A DNA stretch of 64,000 bases from UTCFX2 sp963788145 (GCA_963788145.1 CAWBFQ010000003.1:372001-436000), one strand, 5' to 3'; counted from the stretch's first letter, positions 33,404 to 42,872 are shown. Numbers and translations are program-made. The notes: generated from the letters alone by a model not told the origin.

Positions 33404-36349
33404 CTAAGTCGAACCGGTCTTTTTGGGGGCTGTGGTTGGTTTCTTTGTGGCAGGTAGAGTAGTTTTTGATGTCGCTTTTGGAACGGTTTTTGGTTCAGCC
33501 TGCGGGATAGCTTTAGCAGTTGCTTTTGGCGCCGCTCCTGATGCATCTTCTGGGAAGGTAATCTGGGTAGCATTCGGCTTTGCCTGCGAAATCGCCTTTC
33601 TGGTGGACTTCGGAGCGGGCTTCGCTGCGACTTTAGGTTTGGACTGCGGTGTTGCTTTAGCAGGGGCTTTTTGAGCAGCTTTTGATACGGATTCCGGGAA
33701 AGCGATCTGAGTAGCTTTCGGTGTTACCTGCGGCGTTGCTTTCTTTCCAGGCTTCAGAGTGGCCTTCTGGCTTGTCTTCGGCGCGGTCTTCGGCGCGGTT
33801 TTCGGCGCAGATGCAGCTGGCTTTTTAGGCGAGCTCTTCCCGGATGGACCACTTTGTCTTTTACTGGTTGGTTTTTCTTTCTGATCTGGGCGGTGTGGCT
33901 CCCAGGGGATGGTCAGGAACACGACCTGCTGACCAGGTTTGAGCGCCTGGATGATTGCCCCGCGGGTGGCGCGGGTTTGGAGTGGGCTTTCGTCAAAGCG
34001 GATCGATTTTGGTAGCAACTTGTTGAAGTGCAGGGTGGCATGGGCGGTGCCCTTGCCCAGAGCCAATCCTACAACCCGATCGCTTGGGTTCAGTTTCCAC
34101 GCGATAACGCCCTGACCATAGCGCCCTTGAAGCGGGAATTGGCTGACCGGGACGCGCTTGGCTTTACCCTCGGCGGAGACCAGTAAGACATCGCCTAACT
34201 GCGGCAGAATTTCCATCCCGCTGACTTCGTCATGAGGTTGGAGCTTCAAACCCATCACACCGGCGGCAACCAGCCCCATAGGGCGGACGGAATCTTCGCT
34301 AAAGCGGATCGCCATGCCCTGGCAGGTGACCAGCAGAATTTCGTTTGAGCCAGAGGTTATCTGCGACCAGCCCAGCCGGTCGCCTGGATTGACTTTAACC
34401 AACGTAAACAAGCCGGCCGATGCACCAGGCAGTTCGCTCAGGCTGGTCTTTTTCACCATGCCCTGTAAAGTGGCAGTCAGGATGAAGGATTGGTCAAACG
34501 AGGAATTGATTTCTTCGCGCGGGCCGCGTGGTGGCAACGAAAATACACCCGCCAGTGTCGCTGTACCAGAAAACGGGGTAATTTTATGGAAAGGGATGCC
34601 CAGGTGGTCTTCAGAACTACTTTCGTCCATAACGGGTAGGGCATGTACTTGCAAGGCAGCAGCCTCGCCATTCTCTGCTAGGATGTAGAGGGTATCCCGG
34701 GTTGAGGCTTTCAGCAACCATTTTGGGGCCTCCTTACCAAATAGGCGCGGCGGTTTGTCGCTTGCGGTACGGGCGAGCTGCCCATCCATGTGGACAGAGA
34801 CCCAAATTTGCTCATCTTTGACCAGATCGGTCTTGGTCAGCAGGCTGGTTTTACTTTCGCCTTCTTTCAACTGGACAATATGTGTGCGGCGGCGATCTCC
34901 AAACAGGTCTTTGATTACTTGCAGCTCTTCTGTCACTTCTTGGCGCATCTTTTTCGGAGATTTGAGCAGCGTTTCCAGGTTTTTGATCAGGGCGAGCAGC
35001 TCTTTGTATTCTTCTTCAATCTTTTTGCGTTCCAGAGCAGCCAGGCGGCGAAGCTGCATATCCAGAATTGCCTGTGCTTGAATATCTGTTAATTTGAAAC
35101 GCTTGATAAGGCGAGAACGGGCGGTTTCTACATCCGGCGATTTCCGGATCAAGGCGATCACCTCGTCCACGTTATCGATTGCAATGCGCAGACCAGCCAG
35201 GATATGGGCGCGCTGGCGGGCTTTCTCCAGTTCGTATTCGCTGCGACGGCGGATAATCTCAAGGCGGTGATCCAGATATACTCGCAAGGCAAGCTTTAGA
35301 CTGAGATGACGCGGCTCACCGTTGATCAGGGCCAGCATGATGATGCCAAAAGTGGACTGCATCGGAGTGTGCTTATACAGATCGCGCAGCACGGCGTCAG
35401 GGTTCGCGGTCTTACTCAGCTCAATCACGATGCGCATGCCTTGGCGATCGGATTCGTCGCGCAAATCGACAATCCCTTCGATTTTCGCCTCGCGGGCCAG
35501 GTCTGCGATGCGTTCGATCAGTGAGGATTTGTTGGTCATATAAGGTAGTTCGGTGACAATAATGCGGCTGCGACCGCGCTCCATTTCTTCCAGGTGGGCG
35601 CTGGCCTGCACAGTCACCCGCCCGCGGCCAGTGGAATAAGCGCCGATAAGTCCGTCGCCTTCGCTGCCTTGGATGATCACCCCGCCAGTGGGGAAATCAG
35701 GACCTTTGACGAACTGCACCAGGTCTTCGATGGAAATGTCATCTTGCTTATCCCAATTACGGAGCATAAATTGGAGGGCATCCACCACCTCACCCAGGTT
35801 ATGTGGCGGGATATTGGTGGCCATACCGACCGCGATGCCGGTCGCGCCATTCACCAGCAAATTCGGGATTGCGGCTGGCAGCACGGCAGGCTCGGTTAGC
35901 GTGCCATCAAAATTATCGACATAGTCGACTGTGTTCTTCCCGATGTCGGTTAGCATATGACCTGCGGCGGAATCCAGGCGGGCTTCGGTATAGCGCATTG
36001 CTGCGGGAGGATCGCCATCGATGCTACCAAAGTTGCCCTGACCGTCAACCAGTGTATAGCGCATTGAAAATCCCTGCGCCATGCGGGCCATGGCCTCGTA
36101 GACAGCCATATCGCCGTGTGGGTGATATTTACCAAGCACCTCGCCAACGATGCGGGCTGACTTTTTGTAAGCCGAATCAGGACGCAAGCCCATATCGTGC
36201 ATGGCGTATAAGATGCGCCGATGGACAGGCTTGAGGCCGTCGCGCGCGTCCGGCAAGGCGCGGGCGACAATCACGCTCATGGCGTAATCTAGATAAGCTT
36301 GTTGCATTTCCTGGTCGATGTCGACTTTTTGAACCAATCCGATTTCCAT
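33404..36349 (-). CDS. gyrA: Type II topoisomerase subunit A (GyrA/ParC) with long basic tail
   Basis: 981 residues. Residues 1-480 are the breakage-reunion domain: ARALPDARDGLKPVHRRILY, KYHPHGDMAVYEAMARM, and catalytic Tyr120 in AAMRYTEARL. Residues about 500-815 form the six-bladed C-terminal DNA-wrapping domain; the GyrA box position reads QGRYGQG, which is degenerate, so ParC is not excluded. From about residue 821 a 160-residue Lys/Ala/Pro/Thr-rich tail follows, with an imperfect internal repeat ATQIAFPESVSKAA / ATQITFPEDASGAA. The tail looks like a histone H1-like DNA-binding extension and is not part of the normal subunit. No gyrB is nearby. Nested inverted repeats at 33341-33400 lie just after the stop. 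Confidence 0.88.
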   Translation of the reverse strand: MEIGLVQKVDIDQEMQQAYLDYAMSVIVARALPDARDGLKPVHRRILYAMHDMGLRPDSAYKKSARIVGEVLGKYHPHGDMAVYEAMARMAQGFSMRYTLVDGQGNFGSIDGDPPAAMRYTEARLDSAAGHMLTDIGKNTVDYVDNFDGTLTEPAVLPAAIPNLLVNGATGIAVGMATNIPPHNLGEVVDALQFMLRNWDKQDDISIEDLVQFVKGPDFPTGGVIIQGSEGDGLIGAYSTGRGRVTVQASAHLEEMERGRSRIIVTELPYMTNKSSLIERIADLAREAKIEGIVDLRDESDRQGMRIVIELSKTANPDAVLRDLYKHTPMQSTFGIIMLALINGEPRHLSLKLALRVYLDHRLEIIRRRSEYELEKARQRAHILAGLRIAIDNVDEVIALIRKSPDVETARSRLIKRFKLTDIQAQAILDMQLRRLAALERKKIEEEYKELLALIKNLETLLKSPKKMRQEVTEELQVIKDLFGDRRRTHIVQLKEGESKTSLLTKTDLVKDEQIWVSVHMDGQLARTASDKPPRLFGKEAPKWLLKASTRDTLYILAENGEAAALQVHALPVMDESSSEDHLGIPFHKITPFSGTATLAGVFSLPPRGPREEINSSFDQSFILTATLQGMVKKTSLSELPGASAGLFTLVKVNPGDRLGWSQITSGSNEILLVTCQGMAIRFSEDSVRPMGLVAAGVMGLKLQPHDEVSGMEILPQLGDVLLVSAEGKAKRVPVSQFPLQGRYGQGVIAWKLNPSDRVVGLALGKGTAHATLHFNKLLPKSIRFDESPLQTRATRGAIIQALKPGQQVVFLTIPWEPHRPDQKEKPTSKRQSGPSGKSSPKKPAASAPKTAPKTAPKTSQKATLKPGKKATPQVTPKATQIAFPESVSKAAQKAPAKATPQSKPKVAAKPAPKSTRKAISQAKPNATQITFPEDASGAAPKATAKAIPQAEPKTVPKATSKTTLPATKKPTTAPKKTGST

Positions 36350-36509
36350 GGGTTCTCCCTATCCCGGAAAATTTGTTCCGACCGGTATTATACAAGAAAA
36401 TACAGTCTGTTTGGCTCGAGACACTTGCTGTGCTCATTCCACTTGATCGCCTGGAGTCTTGACCTTGTTTGAATAATGATCTTCGGGTATCATGCGGATC
36501 GAGGTGAAG

Positions 36510-37112
36510 ATGAATTTGATCGACCCTGTGATCTTAACTGGACGGATCATACGACTGGAGCCAATGACTGAGGCGCACGTGCCCGACCTGGCGCAGGTGG
36601 GAATGGATAAGCGCATCTGGAAATATATGCTCTATGGTGAGATGAAAAATGAAATGGATATCCGCAGTTGGGTGCTGGAGATCCTGCGTCGCCAATCGCT
36701 CGGGACAGATTTACCATTCGCTGTGATCCACCTGCGCTCCGGGAAAGCGGTAGGGGCGACCCGCTATATGGAAATCCGACCCGAACATCGCGGATTGGAG
36801 ATTGGCGGGACATGGTACGGAGTGGACTACCAGGGCAGCGGTGTGAATGTGGAGGCCAAATACCTGCTGTTGAAGCACGCTTTTGAAGTGTTAGGATTTA
36901 TCCGGGTGCAGTTAAAGACAGATGGGCGCAACCTGCACTCGCAACGGGCGATCGAAAAACTGGGAGCGGTAAAAGAAGGTGTGCTCCGCAACCATATCAT
37001 CCGCCCCGATGGCGTGATCCGGGATTCGGTTTTTTACAGTATCCTGGATTCGGAATGGCCGCGGGTCAAGCGCGGGCTGGAAGAACGTCTGGCGAAAATA
37101 AGTACGGAATGA
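36510..37112 (+). CDS. GNAT-family acetyltransferase (RimJ/RimL-like)
   Basis: 200 residues from ATG 36510, which has GAGGTG six bases upstream; ATG 36492 is also in frame. Pattern of Acetyltransf_3: LTGRIIRLEPMTEAHVPDLA, FAVIHLRSGKAVGATRYME, then the acetyl-CoA loop region IGGTWYGVDYQGSGVNVEAK near residue 105 and QLKTDGRNLHSQRAIEKLGA near 145. Such enzymes acetylate the N-terminus of ribosomal proteins or small molecules; the substrate here is unknown. It points away from the topoisomerase gene and towards the convergent wecB gene. Confidence 0.85.
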   Translation: MNLIDPVILTGRIIRLEPMTEAHVPDLAQVGMDKRIWKYMLYGEMKNEMDIRSWVLEILRRQSLGTDLPFAVIHLRSGKAVGATRYMEIRPEHRGLEIGGTWYGVDYQGSGVNVEAKYLLLKHAFEVLGFIRVQLKTDGRNLHSQRAIEKLGAVKEGVLRNHIIRPDGVIRDSVFYSILDSEWPRVKRGLEERLAKISTE

Positions 37113-37119
37113 AGACGGG

Positions 37120-38257
37120 TTAGCCTTCGTAATTCAGCACCGCTTGGACGATGCGCTCGGCGGCATGCCCGTCGCCGTATGGATTGATGGCTTTGGACAT
37201 CTGGCGGTGCGCCTCAGGGTCATCGAGCAAGCGATGCGATTCGGATACGATCAATTCCCGGTCAGTCCCAACCAGTCGGACCGCGCCGGCTTCCACACCT
37301 TCTGGACGCTCGGTGACCTGGCGCATTACCAAGACCGGCACACCCAGTCCGGGAGCTTCCTCTTGTAAGCCGCCTGAATCGGTCAAAATCAGCGCGGCGC
37401 GCCGAATTAACTGCACCCAGGGTAAGTAATCCATCGGATCGAGTAAGGCTACATTCGCCAGATCGGACAACATGCGCCGGACGGTGGACTGAACGTTCGG
37501 GTTTAGATGGACCGGATATATGAAGCTGACTTGATCGCGATAATACTCGGCCAAGTCACGGATGGCCGAGCAGATATCTTCTAGCGGCTCGCCAAAGCTT
37601 TCGCGGCGGTGGGCGGTGATCAATACCAGCCTGGGGGTCTGCATTGGAATTTGATCGTGCGGAAGGTTGAGCTTTTCGAGGATCAGGCGCAATTCGGATG
37701 AAATTGGCATGGCGGAGGCAATCTGCAGAGCGTCGATGACCGGGTTGCCAGTGACTATGATCTGTTTGGCGGGAACGCCTTCACGTAGCAAGTTGTTCTG
37801 CGCCCAGATGGTGGGGGCGAAGTGCAGGTCTGCTACAACGCCGGCGACGCGGCGATTGATCTCTTCCGGGAAAGGCTGCCATTTATCACCGGTGCGCAGC
37901 CCGGCTTCGACATGCCCGATGCGGATGCGGTGATAGTAAGCCAGTAAGGAGGTTGCCATCACGGTGGTGGTATCGCCCTGGACCAGGATCCAGTCCGGGC
38001 GTAGATCACGCAGGACCGGGTCCATTTTGGTGAAGATATTGGCGGTTAATTCGGCCAGGGTCTGGTTCGGGCGCATGATATCCAGGTCGATGTCCGGGAT
38101 GATCTCGAATAGATCGAGCACCTGGTCGAGCATCTGGCGATGTTGGGCGGTGACACAGACGATCGATTTCTACTTCGGGTGTATGGGCGAGCAGACGTAC
38201 AATAGGAGCCATTTTTACAGCTTCGGGACGAGTGCCAAAAATCGATAAAATGCGCAC
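37120..38257 (-). CDS. wecB: UDP-N-acetylglucosamine 2-epimerase (non-hydrolysing), frameshift near 38162
   Basis: The N-terminal 30 residues (MRILSIFGTRPEAVKMAPIV) are in one frame and the rest, from VCVTAQHRQMLDQVLDLFEI on, in the next. Dropping one C near 38162 joins them to about 378 residues, the normal length. Motifs are VQGDTTTVMATSLLAYY, GHVEAGLRTGDKWQPFPEE near 130, VLITAHRRESFGEPLEDI near 205 and ILTDSGGLQEEAPGLGVPVL near 285. It interconverts UDP-GlcNAc and UDP-ManNAc for surface polysaccharides, which fits the wall-linked genes nearby. It is divergent from the M23-like lipoprotein gene. Confidence 0.9.
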
Positions 38258-38331
38258 GGGAAACTCCAGTCAGCAAGATAGAGTTATTATAACGAAGAAG
38301 GCAGTATAATCCGAGGGGATAGGTAAATGAA

Positions 38332-39261
38332 ATGAAATTATTGCGGGTGTTATGGATTGGTTTCATCCTGGCTGGCTGCGGACTGGGGAATGAAATACCA
38401 TATAACCAGATTGCTTCGCCTGGCTGGGGGCAGGGCGGCGGCGGTTTGCAAGCCAGCGAGACCGCGCCAGCGTTATTGGCGCGCGAATCCAGCCCGCCAA
38501 CGATGGAACCAACCAGGCTTGCGGATCGCCCCCCAACCCAAACGCCTGAACCGACCCGAACGATAACGCGCCAGGCGACCAATGAGCCGCTACCGTCCAC
38601 TGTGACGCCGGAGATCGCTGCTATTCAGAAATTGTGCTCACCGTTGGAATACGTCGACCTACTGGACACGCCGCGAGTTGTCTCGGATGGGTATCACCCG
38701 CCGCCGATGGGTTCGGATGCTCGCCATCAGGGGGTGGATCTGGCTTATTATCATTGGAAGAATGGCGGCGCACTCGAAGGGACGCGCATCCAGGCTGTGC
38801 TGGGTGGCGTGGTCGCTGCCGCGGTTGCAGATACCTTCCCGTTTGGGAACCTGGTGATCGTAGAGACCCCGGTTGAAATGCTGCCGCTGGATCAACGCGC
38901 CGCCTTTGAGATCGATGAAGGCAAGTCGCTCTATCTGCTCTATGCCCATTTGGGTCCCAATTCGCCCGCCGTCCAGTTGGGCGAGCGGGTGGAAAGCTGC
39001 GCAACATTGGGCTACGCCGGCAAGACCGGCAACACCGAAGCCACCCATCTGCATCTGGAGACGCGGGTCGGGCCGTCGGGAGCGCGTTTTAGCGAGTTTT
39101 CCGCCTTTCGTGAGAGCGACAGCAATGAAGCCAAAGCCAATTACCGCCTGTGGCGGACGAGCGGAACTTTTCTGCATTTCGACCCGCTGCGCCTGCTGCT
39201 GTTCGAACTGACCGGCGGGGCGACCGCGACCGTGGACCCGTTCAGCCGCGACCGCCCGTGA
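38332..39261 (+). CDS. M23-like peptidase lipoprotein
   Basis: 309 residues. Signal peptide with lipobox ILAGCG near residues 12-18. A Thr/Pro-rich linker runs to residue 95. The C-terminal domain is LytM/M23-like: HQGVDLAYY near 130 (HxxxD zinc motif), LYLLYAHLG near 205 and HLHLETRVG near 245 (HxH). A Thr/Asn-rich loop lies between. M23 enzymes cut peptide cross-links of peptidoglycan and need zinc; the motifs are all present, so it may be active. It is divergent from wecB. The tRNA-Pro gene follows about 90 bases after the stop. Confidence 0.8.
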   Translation: MKLLRVLWIGFILAGCGLGNEIPYNQIASPGWGQGGGGLQASETAPALLARESSPPTMEPTRLADRPPTQTPEPTRTITRQATNEPLPSTVTPEIAAIQKLCSPLEYVDLLDTPRVVSDGYHPPPMGSDARHQGVDLAYYHWKNGGALEGTRIQAVLGGVVAAAVADTFPFGNLVIVETPVEMLPLDQRAAFEIDEGKSLYLLYAHLGPNSPAVQLGERVESCATLGYAGKTGNTEATHLHLETRVGPSGARFSEFSAFRESDSNEAKANYRLWRTSGTFLHFDPLRLLLFELTGGATATVDPFSRDRP

Positions 39262-39349
39262 GCGTTCGGGGGGAATCGATGCGAAAAATGGGCCGCTCAA
39301 GGGGTTGTCAGAATAGCGAGAGCGCGCGCTATAATCCCTTCGCTTTCAA

Positions 39350-39425
<76 letters not shown>

Positions 39426-39443
39426 AGGATTTTCCCCATCAAA

Positions 39444-39485
39444 AGACTTCGCAAGTCAGTGAGACTTGCGAAGTCTTTGTTTTTC
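39444..39485 (+). terminator. Terminator after tRNA-Pro
   Basis: AGACTTCGCAAGTC (39444-39457) and its exact complement (39463-39476) form a 14-bp stem, followed by TTTGTTTTT. It lies 20 bases after the tRNA. Confidence 0.85.
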
Positions 39486-39486
39486 C

Positions 39487-39521
39487 GCTGGTCGAGGGTC
39501 TCCTGACCCCGACCCCTGCGC
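39487..39521. repeat. Dispersed hairpin repeat, copy 1
   Basis: GCTGGTCGAGGGTCTCCTGACCC followed by CGACCCCTGCGC. The core GGGTC-TCCT-GACCC is a short hairpin. Related copies occur at 40466-40503, 56868-56904 and 57363-57440, always between genes. Confidence 0.5.
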
Positions 39522-39594
39522 TTCAAGAAATCGCCAGCTAAAAAGCCCGCACCTGACGTTGAGGATTCTGCTCGTTTTGGAGTAGAATCAAAAT

Positions 39595-39846
39595 ATGAGC
39601 GTGCTATCCTCCGATACCCATCCCAAAATGGAAGCTATGCAAATCCAGTTATGGCGGCAGGCAAGCCCTACGCGCAAAATGCACATGCTGGCGCAACTGA
39701 ACGCGTCGGCGCGGCTGTTGGCAATGACAGGTTTGCGTTCCAGGTTCCCCACCGCCAGCGAAGCCGAATTGCGTTTCAAACTGGCTGCATTGTTATATGG
39801 CGATGTCCTGGCAAACAAGGTGTATGGAGCCAGCCATGCAAAATGA
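39595..39846 (+). CDS. Small helical protein, partner of the nucleotidyltransferase-like gene
   Basis: 83 residues, not assigned to a named family. It is predicted mostly helical, with PKMEAMQIQLWRQASPTRKM and LAQLNASARLLAMTGL, then FPTASEAELRFKLAALLYG. The last 11 bases overlap the start of the nucleotidyltransferase-like gene, so the two are translated together. Small-protein plus minimal nucleotidyltransferase pairs are a recurring toxin-antitoxin-like or effector-type arrangement, and this pair may be one. It follows a tRNA and a repeat copy, in a stretch that looks like accessory DNA. Confidence 0.6.
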   Translation: MSVLSSDTHPKMEAMQIQLWRQASPTRKMHMLAQLNASARLLAMTGLRSRFPTASEAELRFKLAALLYGDVLANKVYGASHAK

Positions 39847-40411
39847 ACCCATAGAAGTCACGCTCAAAGTGACGGATATCCTCGAAAAACTTGGTGTCCC
39901 CTACCTGATTGGCGGCTCGTTGGCCAGCACGTTGTATGGCATGGTGCGCACCACGCAAGATTCTGATATTGTTGCCGAGATGCAGTTGGAGCATCTCCAG
40001 CCCTTTTCCGCTGCGTTGCAGGCTGAATTCTATGTGGATGAAGAGATGATAACCGAATCCATCCAACGATATTCCAGTTTTAATATCCTGCATCGCGAGA
40101 CCATGTTCAAAGTGGATGTCTTCATTCCGTGTCCGCGTCCCTTCCTTCGATCTCAACTTGCCCGTGCTCAGAAGCAGACCTTCACTTTGGAAACTGAAGT
40201 CAGCGCAAAATTTGCCAGTCCTGAAGATACCATCCTGTCCAAATTGGAATGGTATCGCATGGGTGGCGAAGTTTCTGAGAGGCAATGGCGCGATATTTTG
40301 GGCGTATTGAAGATCTGCGCGGGCGAACTGGACCTGGATTATCTGCACACATGGGCACGAGAACTCGAAGTCAGCGATTTATTAGACATCGCGTTGAAAG
40401 AATCAGCTTAG
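39836..40411 (+). CDS. Nucleotidyltransferase-fold protein (DUF6036/AbiEii-like)
   Basis: 191 residues from ATG 39836. It has the start of a nucleotidyltransferase fold: LGVPYLIGGSLASTLYGM near residues 18-37 (GGS-type motif), then TTQDSDIVAEM with the D-x-D metal pair near 43-47, and FKVDVFIP with the third acidic residue near 92. LSKLEWYRMGGEVSERQWRD near 130-150 is typical of the group of stand-alone proteins that transfer nucleotides to RNA or proteins, some of which act as toxins. The intact acidic triad suggests activity. It is coupled by overlap with the small gene upstream. Confidence 0.75.
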   Translation: MQNEPIEVTLKVTDILEKLGVPYLIGGSLASTLYGMVRTTQDSDIVAEMQLEHLQPFSAALQAEFYVDEEMITESIQRYSSFNILHRETMFKVDVFIPCPRPFLRSQLARAQKQTFTLETEVSAKFASPEDTILSKLEWYRMGGEVSERQWRDILGVLKICAGELDLDYLHTWARELEVSDLLDIALKESA

Positions 40412-40465
40412 GACCGCGAGCGATAGCTAGACAATCCTTTAGCCACAATGAGTTTGCTTCGGACC

Positions 40466-40503
40466 CTGCTGGTCGCGGGTCTCCCGACCCAGGACGAGCG
40501 AGG
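40466..40503. repeat. Dispersed hairpin repeat, copy 2
   Basis: CTGCTGGTCGCGGGTCTCCC then GACCCAGGACGAGCGAGG. The core GGGTC (40477-40481), TCCC, GACCC (40486-40490) is the same hairpin as copy 1. It lies directly before the start of a small membrane-protein gene. Confidence 0.5.
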
Positions 40504-40509
40504 ATATCG

Positions 40510-41010
40510 ATGACTGAAACACCCAAAAGGAAGTTCTTGCAAGGCACTAAACATATTGAATGGAAAACTACAGCAATCTACACTCTAGCCTTCCTCTTGG
40601 TGATACTACCCTTTTACAATTGGTTTTATAGGAACTTTGTAAATATTTTACATATATGGATTTTTTTTATTTCTGTTTTCTTGATCCTCTTTTCGCTTAT
40701 TCAAAATGTCGTGAAAGGTCGTTTAAAAAAGGCGCTGCTATGCATGGGGCTTGGAGCAATAATATTGTATGCTGGATTATTTGCGCATGATGTGCGTTAT
40801 GTACTTACCGATTACATCATTAGAGAATATTACTGTGATACAAGTAGGAAATTAGAAAGTGAATTAATCCTTGGCGGGATAAGAGAAATGTGGACAACAG
40901 AATCCCCGGAAAGAACCGGGGCCTTTGAGAATTCATCACATTGCCTCTTTGTATCGTGCTTGGAAGAATTTTATTACTGTAGCGATGCAAAGATTGAGAT
41001 TTACCGGTAA
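40510..41010 (+). CDS. Hypothetical membrane protein
   Basis: 166 residues from ATG 40510 (AGG six bases upstream); a longer upstream frame overlaps the preceding gene and the repeat and is rejected. Three hydrophobic segments lie near residues 22-40 (AIYTLAFLLVILPFYNWFY), 47-65 (LHIWIFFISVFLILFSLIQ) and 76-92. The C-terminal 70 residues are soluble and carry four Cys (YYCDTSRK, HCLFVSCLEE, YYCSDAK). The A/T-rich composition differs from the neighbours, suggesting recent gain. No family recognised. Confidence 0.6.
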   Translation: MTETPKRKFLQGTKHIEWKTTAIYTLAFLLVILPFYNWFYRNFVNILHIWIFFISVFLILFSLIQNVVKGRLKKALLCMGLGAIILYAGLFAHDVRYVLTDYIIREYYCDTSRKLESELILGGIREMWTTESPERTGAFENSSHCLFVSCLEEFYYCSDAKIEIYR

Positions 41011-41092
41011 AACGAAAATGCGTCCAACCCGCGCCAGTGCGGGTAATGCGCACCGTTGGGTGCTTGTCAGATAACGAACAGTATCCTTTCTC

Positions 41093-42259
41093 ATGAGATC
41101 CAATTCTGATCAAGCACATTCCTTAGAAACATTGCACAGGCCGCTTTTTCTGTGGTCGTTGCCCTTTACTTACCTCTATTTTTCCCTGCCCATCATCAGT
41201 AAACTCTTTGGGGCGTCTGCATTCGAGATCGGCGGGCTATTCACGGTATTCACGCTAACCACGTTATTGCTCCGGCCCATCGTCGGCTGGCTGCTGGATC
41301 GTTATGGACGCAAGGTTTTTCTAGTGATTGCTTTGGCGATTTATGCCCTGGCTATGGGCGTCTTCGCCTTTTCCGAGTCGCTGAATTGGCTATATCTGGC
41401 CCGGTTGATTCAAGGGATCGGTTCTGCATTTCTATGGGCAGCGGTAAACACCATCGTTGCCGACCTGGCTCCAGCCGCTCAGCGCGGTAAGGCGCTTGGA
41501 AAACTGAACGAAACGATCACCCGCGGCGGGTTGGTGGGAATTTTTTTCGCAAGCCTGCCGCTGTTCATTTTTCCACAGGATCTTGGCTGGAAAATAACTT
41601 TTATCGGTTTTGCGCTGTTGACTCTGGCTGGGGCCGGGATGGCCTGGAAAAATGTACCCGTCACAAAATCCGCTCCACCTATCCGTCAGCAGCGATCGAT
41701 CCTATCTGGCCTGTTGCTCAAGCTGCTGTTCGTTGTCTTCATAACCAGTATCCCCGAAGCCATGTTAAGCCCGATCTACCTGATCTACTTGCAAGATAAA
41801 TTCACCACTGACATGATGACCATTGCCTGGGCCTTTTTCCCAGCCGGCCTGGTCCTTGCTTTCCTGTCCACCCGGCTGGGCGAAATGAGCGACCGTTTTG
41901 GGCGTGCGCCCATGATGGCCCTCGGGCTGGCCGGCTCAGGGATGATCTCCCTGTTCATGCCTGCCTTGCCCTCTGTCCTTTGGCTGGCTGTTCTCTATAC
42001 CCTGTCAGCCGTCATGTGGGGGTTGTCAGAACCGGCCGAGACGGCCATGGTGGCAGACCTGGCAGGCGGTGCTCAATTGGGAATGGGATATGGAATTTAT
42101 GATTTCGTCGAAAATATTGGATTTGCCATCGGGCCTTTGCTGGGCGGAATATTGTATGATGTCATCGGAAAGGGAATGCCATTTTACCTGAATGGTATCA
42201 TCCTAATCTTTAGCGCTGGTTGGGTTCTCCTTTTCCTGCGCCAAAAATCAACCCCATGA
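41093..42259 (+). CDS. Major facilitator superfamily transporter
   Basis: 388 residues with about twelve membrane helices. The signature loop between helices 2 and 3 is GWLLDRYGRKVFLV near residue 65, and its counterpart in the second half is RLGEMSDRFGRAPMM near 265. Helix 4 region LYLARLIQGIGSAFLWAAVN is typical of drug/multidrug and sugar-efflux MFS members. It is probably a proton-driven exporter in the inner membrane; the substrate is unknown. No regulator is adjacent. Confidence 0.88.
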   Translation: MRSNSDQAHSLETLHRPLFLWSLPFTYLYFSLPIISKLFGASAFEIGGLFTVFTLTTLLLRPIVGWLLDRYGRKVFLVIALAIYALAMGVFAFSESLNWLYLARLIQGIGSAFLWAAVNTIVADLAPAAQRGKALGKLNETITRGGLVGIFFASLPLFIFPQDLGWKITFIGFALLTLAGAGMAWKNVPVTKSAPPIRQQRSILSGLLLKLLFVVFITSIPEAMLSPIYLIYLQDKFTTDMMTIAWAFFPAGLVLAFLSTRLGEMSDRFGRAPMMALGLAGSGMISLFMPALPSVLWLAVLYTLSAVMWGLSEPAETAMVADLAGGAQLGMGYGIYDFVENIGFAIGPLLGGILYDVIGKGMPFYLNGIILIFSAGWVLLFLRQKSTP

Positions 42260-42353
42260 TTGGATACCACATTGGATGCATTAGCGCATTTTATTAAACG
42301 CCAGCGAACGCCGTGTGGGTTGGATAGTCCCATTATTCATAGGAGACCAGGTC

Positions 42354-42872
42354 ATGGTTCAAATACGCAGCGCCATTCTTGAAGATTGCCTGGGAATCGC
42401 CCATGTTCAAGTGGATAGTTATCGCACTGCTTATGCAGGTCTATTTCCAGCGCCCTATCTTGAGCATTTTACCTATGCTGATGAAGAGCAAGATTGGATT
42501 CAATTGCTCACTTCAGGCACACAGGATATTCTTCTAGTTGCTATATCACCAGACCAAGAGGTGGTCGGGTATGTTCTTGCGAAAGCAAGGGCGAATATTT
42601 TCCCCGGTTATGATGCGGAAATCGTCGCAATCCATGTGAAACAGTCATTTCAAGGTGAAGGTATTGGCGAGCTATTATTGCGCAATGCGATCAGAAAACT
42701 GTTCACCCGTGACTGCCGATCGGTGATGCTCTGGACGCTGAAGAATAACCAGATTCGCCAGTGGTACGAAAAACTCAATGGCGAGCTGGTCGGCGAAAAA
42801 AATTATAAAGTCGATGATTGGATCATCACTGAAGTGGCTTATGGATGGAAAGACCTGTCAGCGTTTTTGTAA
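42354..42872 (+). CDS. GNAT-family acetyltransferase
   Basis: 172 residues from ATG 42354 (AGGAGA upstream). Pattern of Acetyltransf_1: IRSAILEDCLGIAHVQVDSY at the start, VVGYVLAKARANIFPGYD, the acetyl-CoA loop VKQSFQGEGIGELLLRNAIR near residue 105, and LWTLKNNQIRQWYEKLNGE near 135. It resembles RimI-like or YjgM-type enzymes; the substrate is unknown. It lies between the MFS transporter and a Ste14-like gene on the same strand, each with its own ribosome site. Confidence 0.85.
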   Translation: MVQIRSAILEDCLGIAHVQVDSYRTAYAGLFPAPYLEHFTYADEEQDWIQLLTSGTQDILLVAISPDQEVVGYVLAKARANIFPGYDAEIVAIHVKQSFQGEGIGELLLRNAIRKLFTRDCRSVMLWTLKNNQIRQWYEKLNGELVGEKNYKVDDWIITEVAYGWKDLSAFL

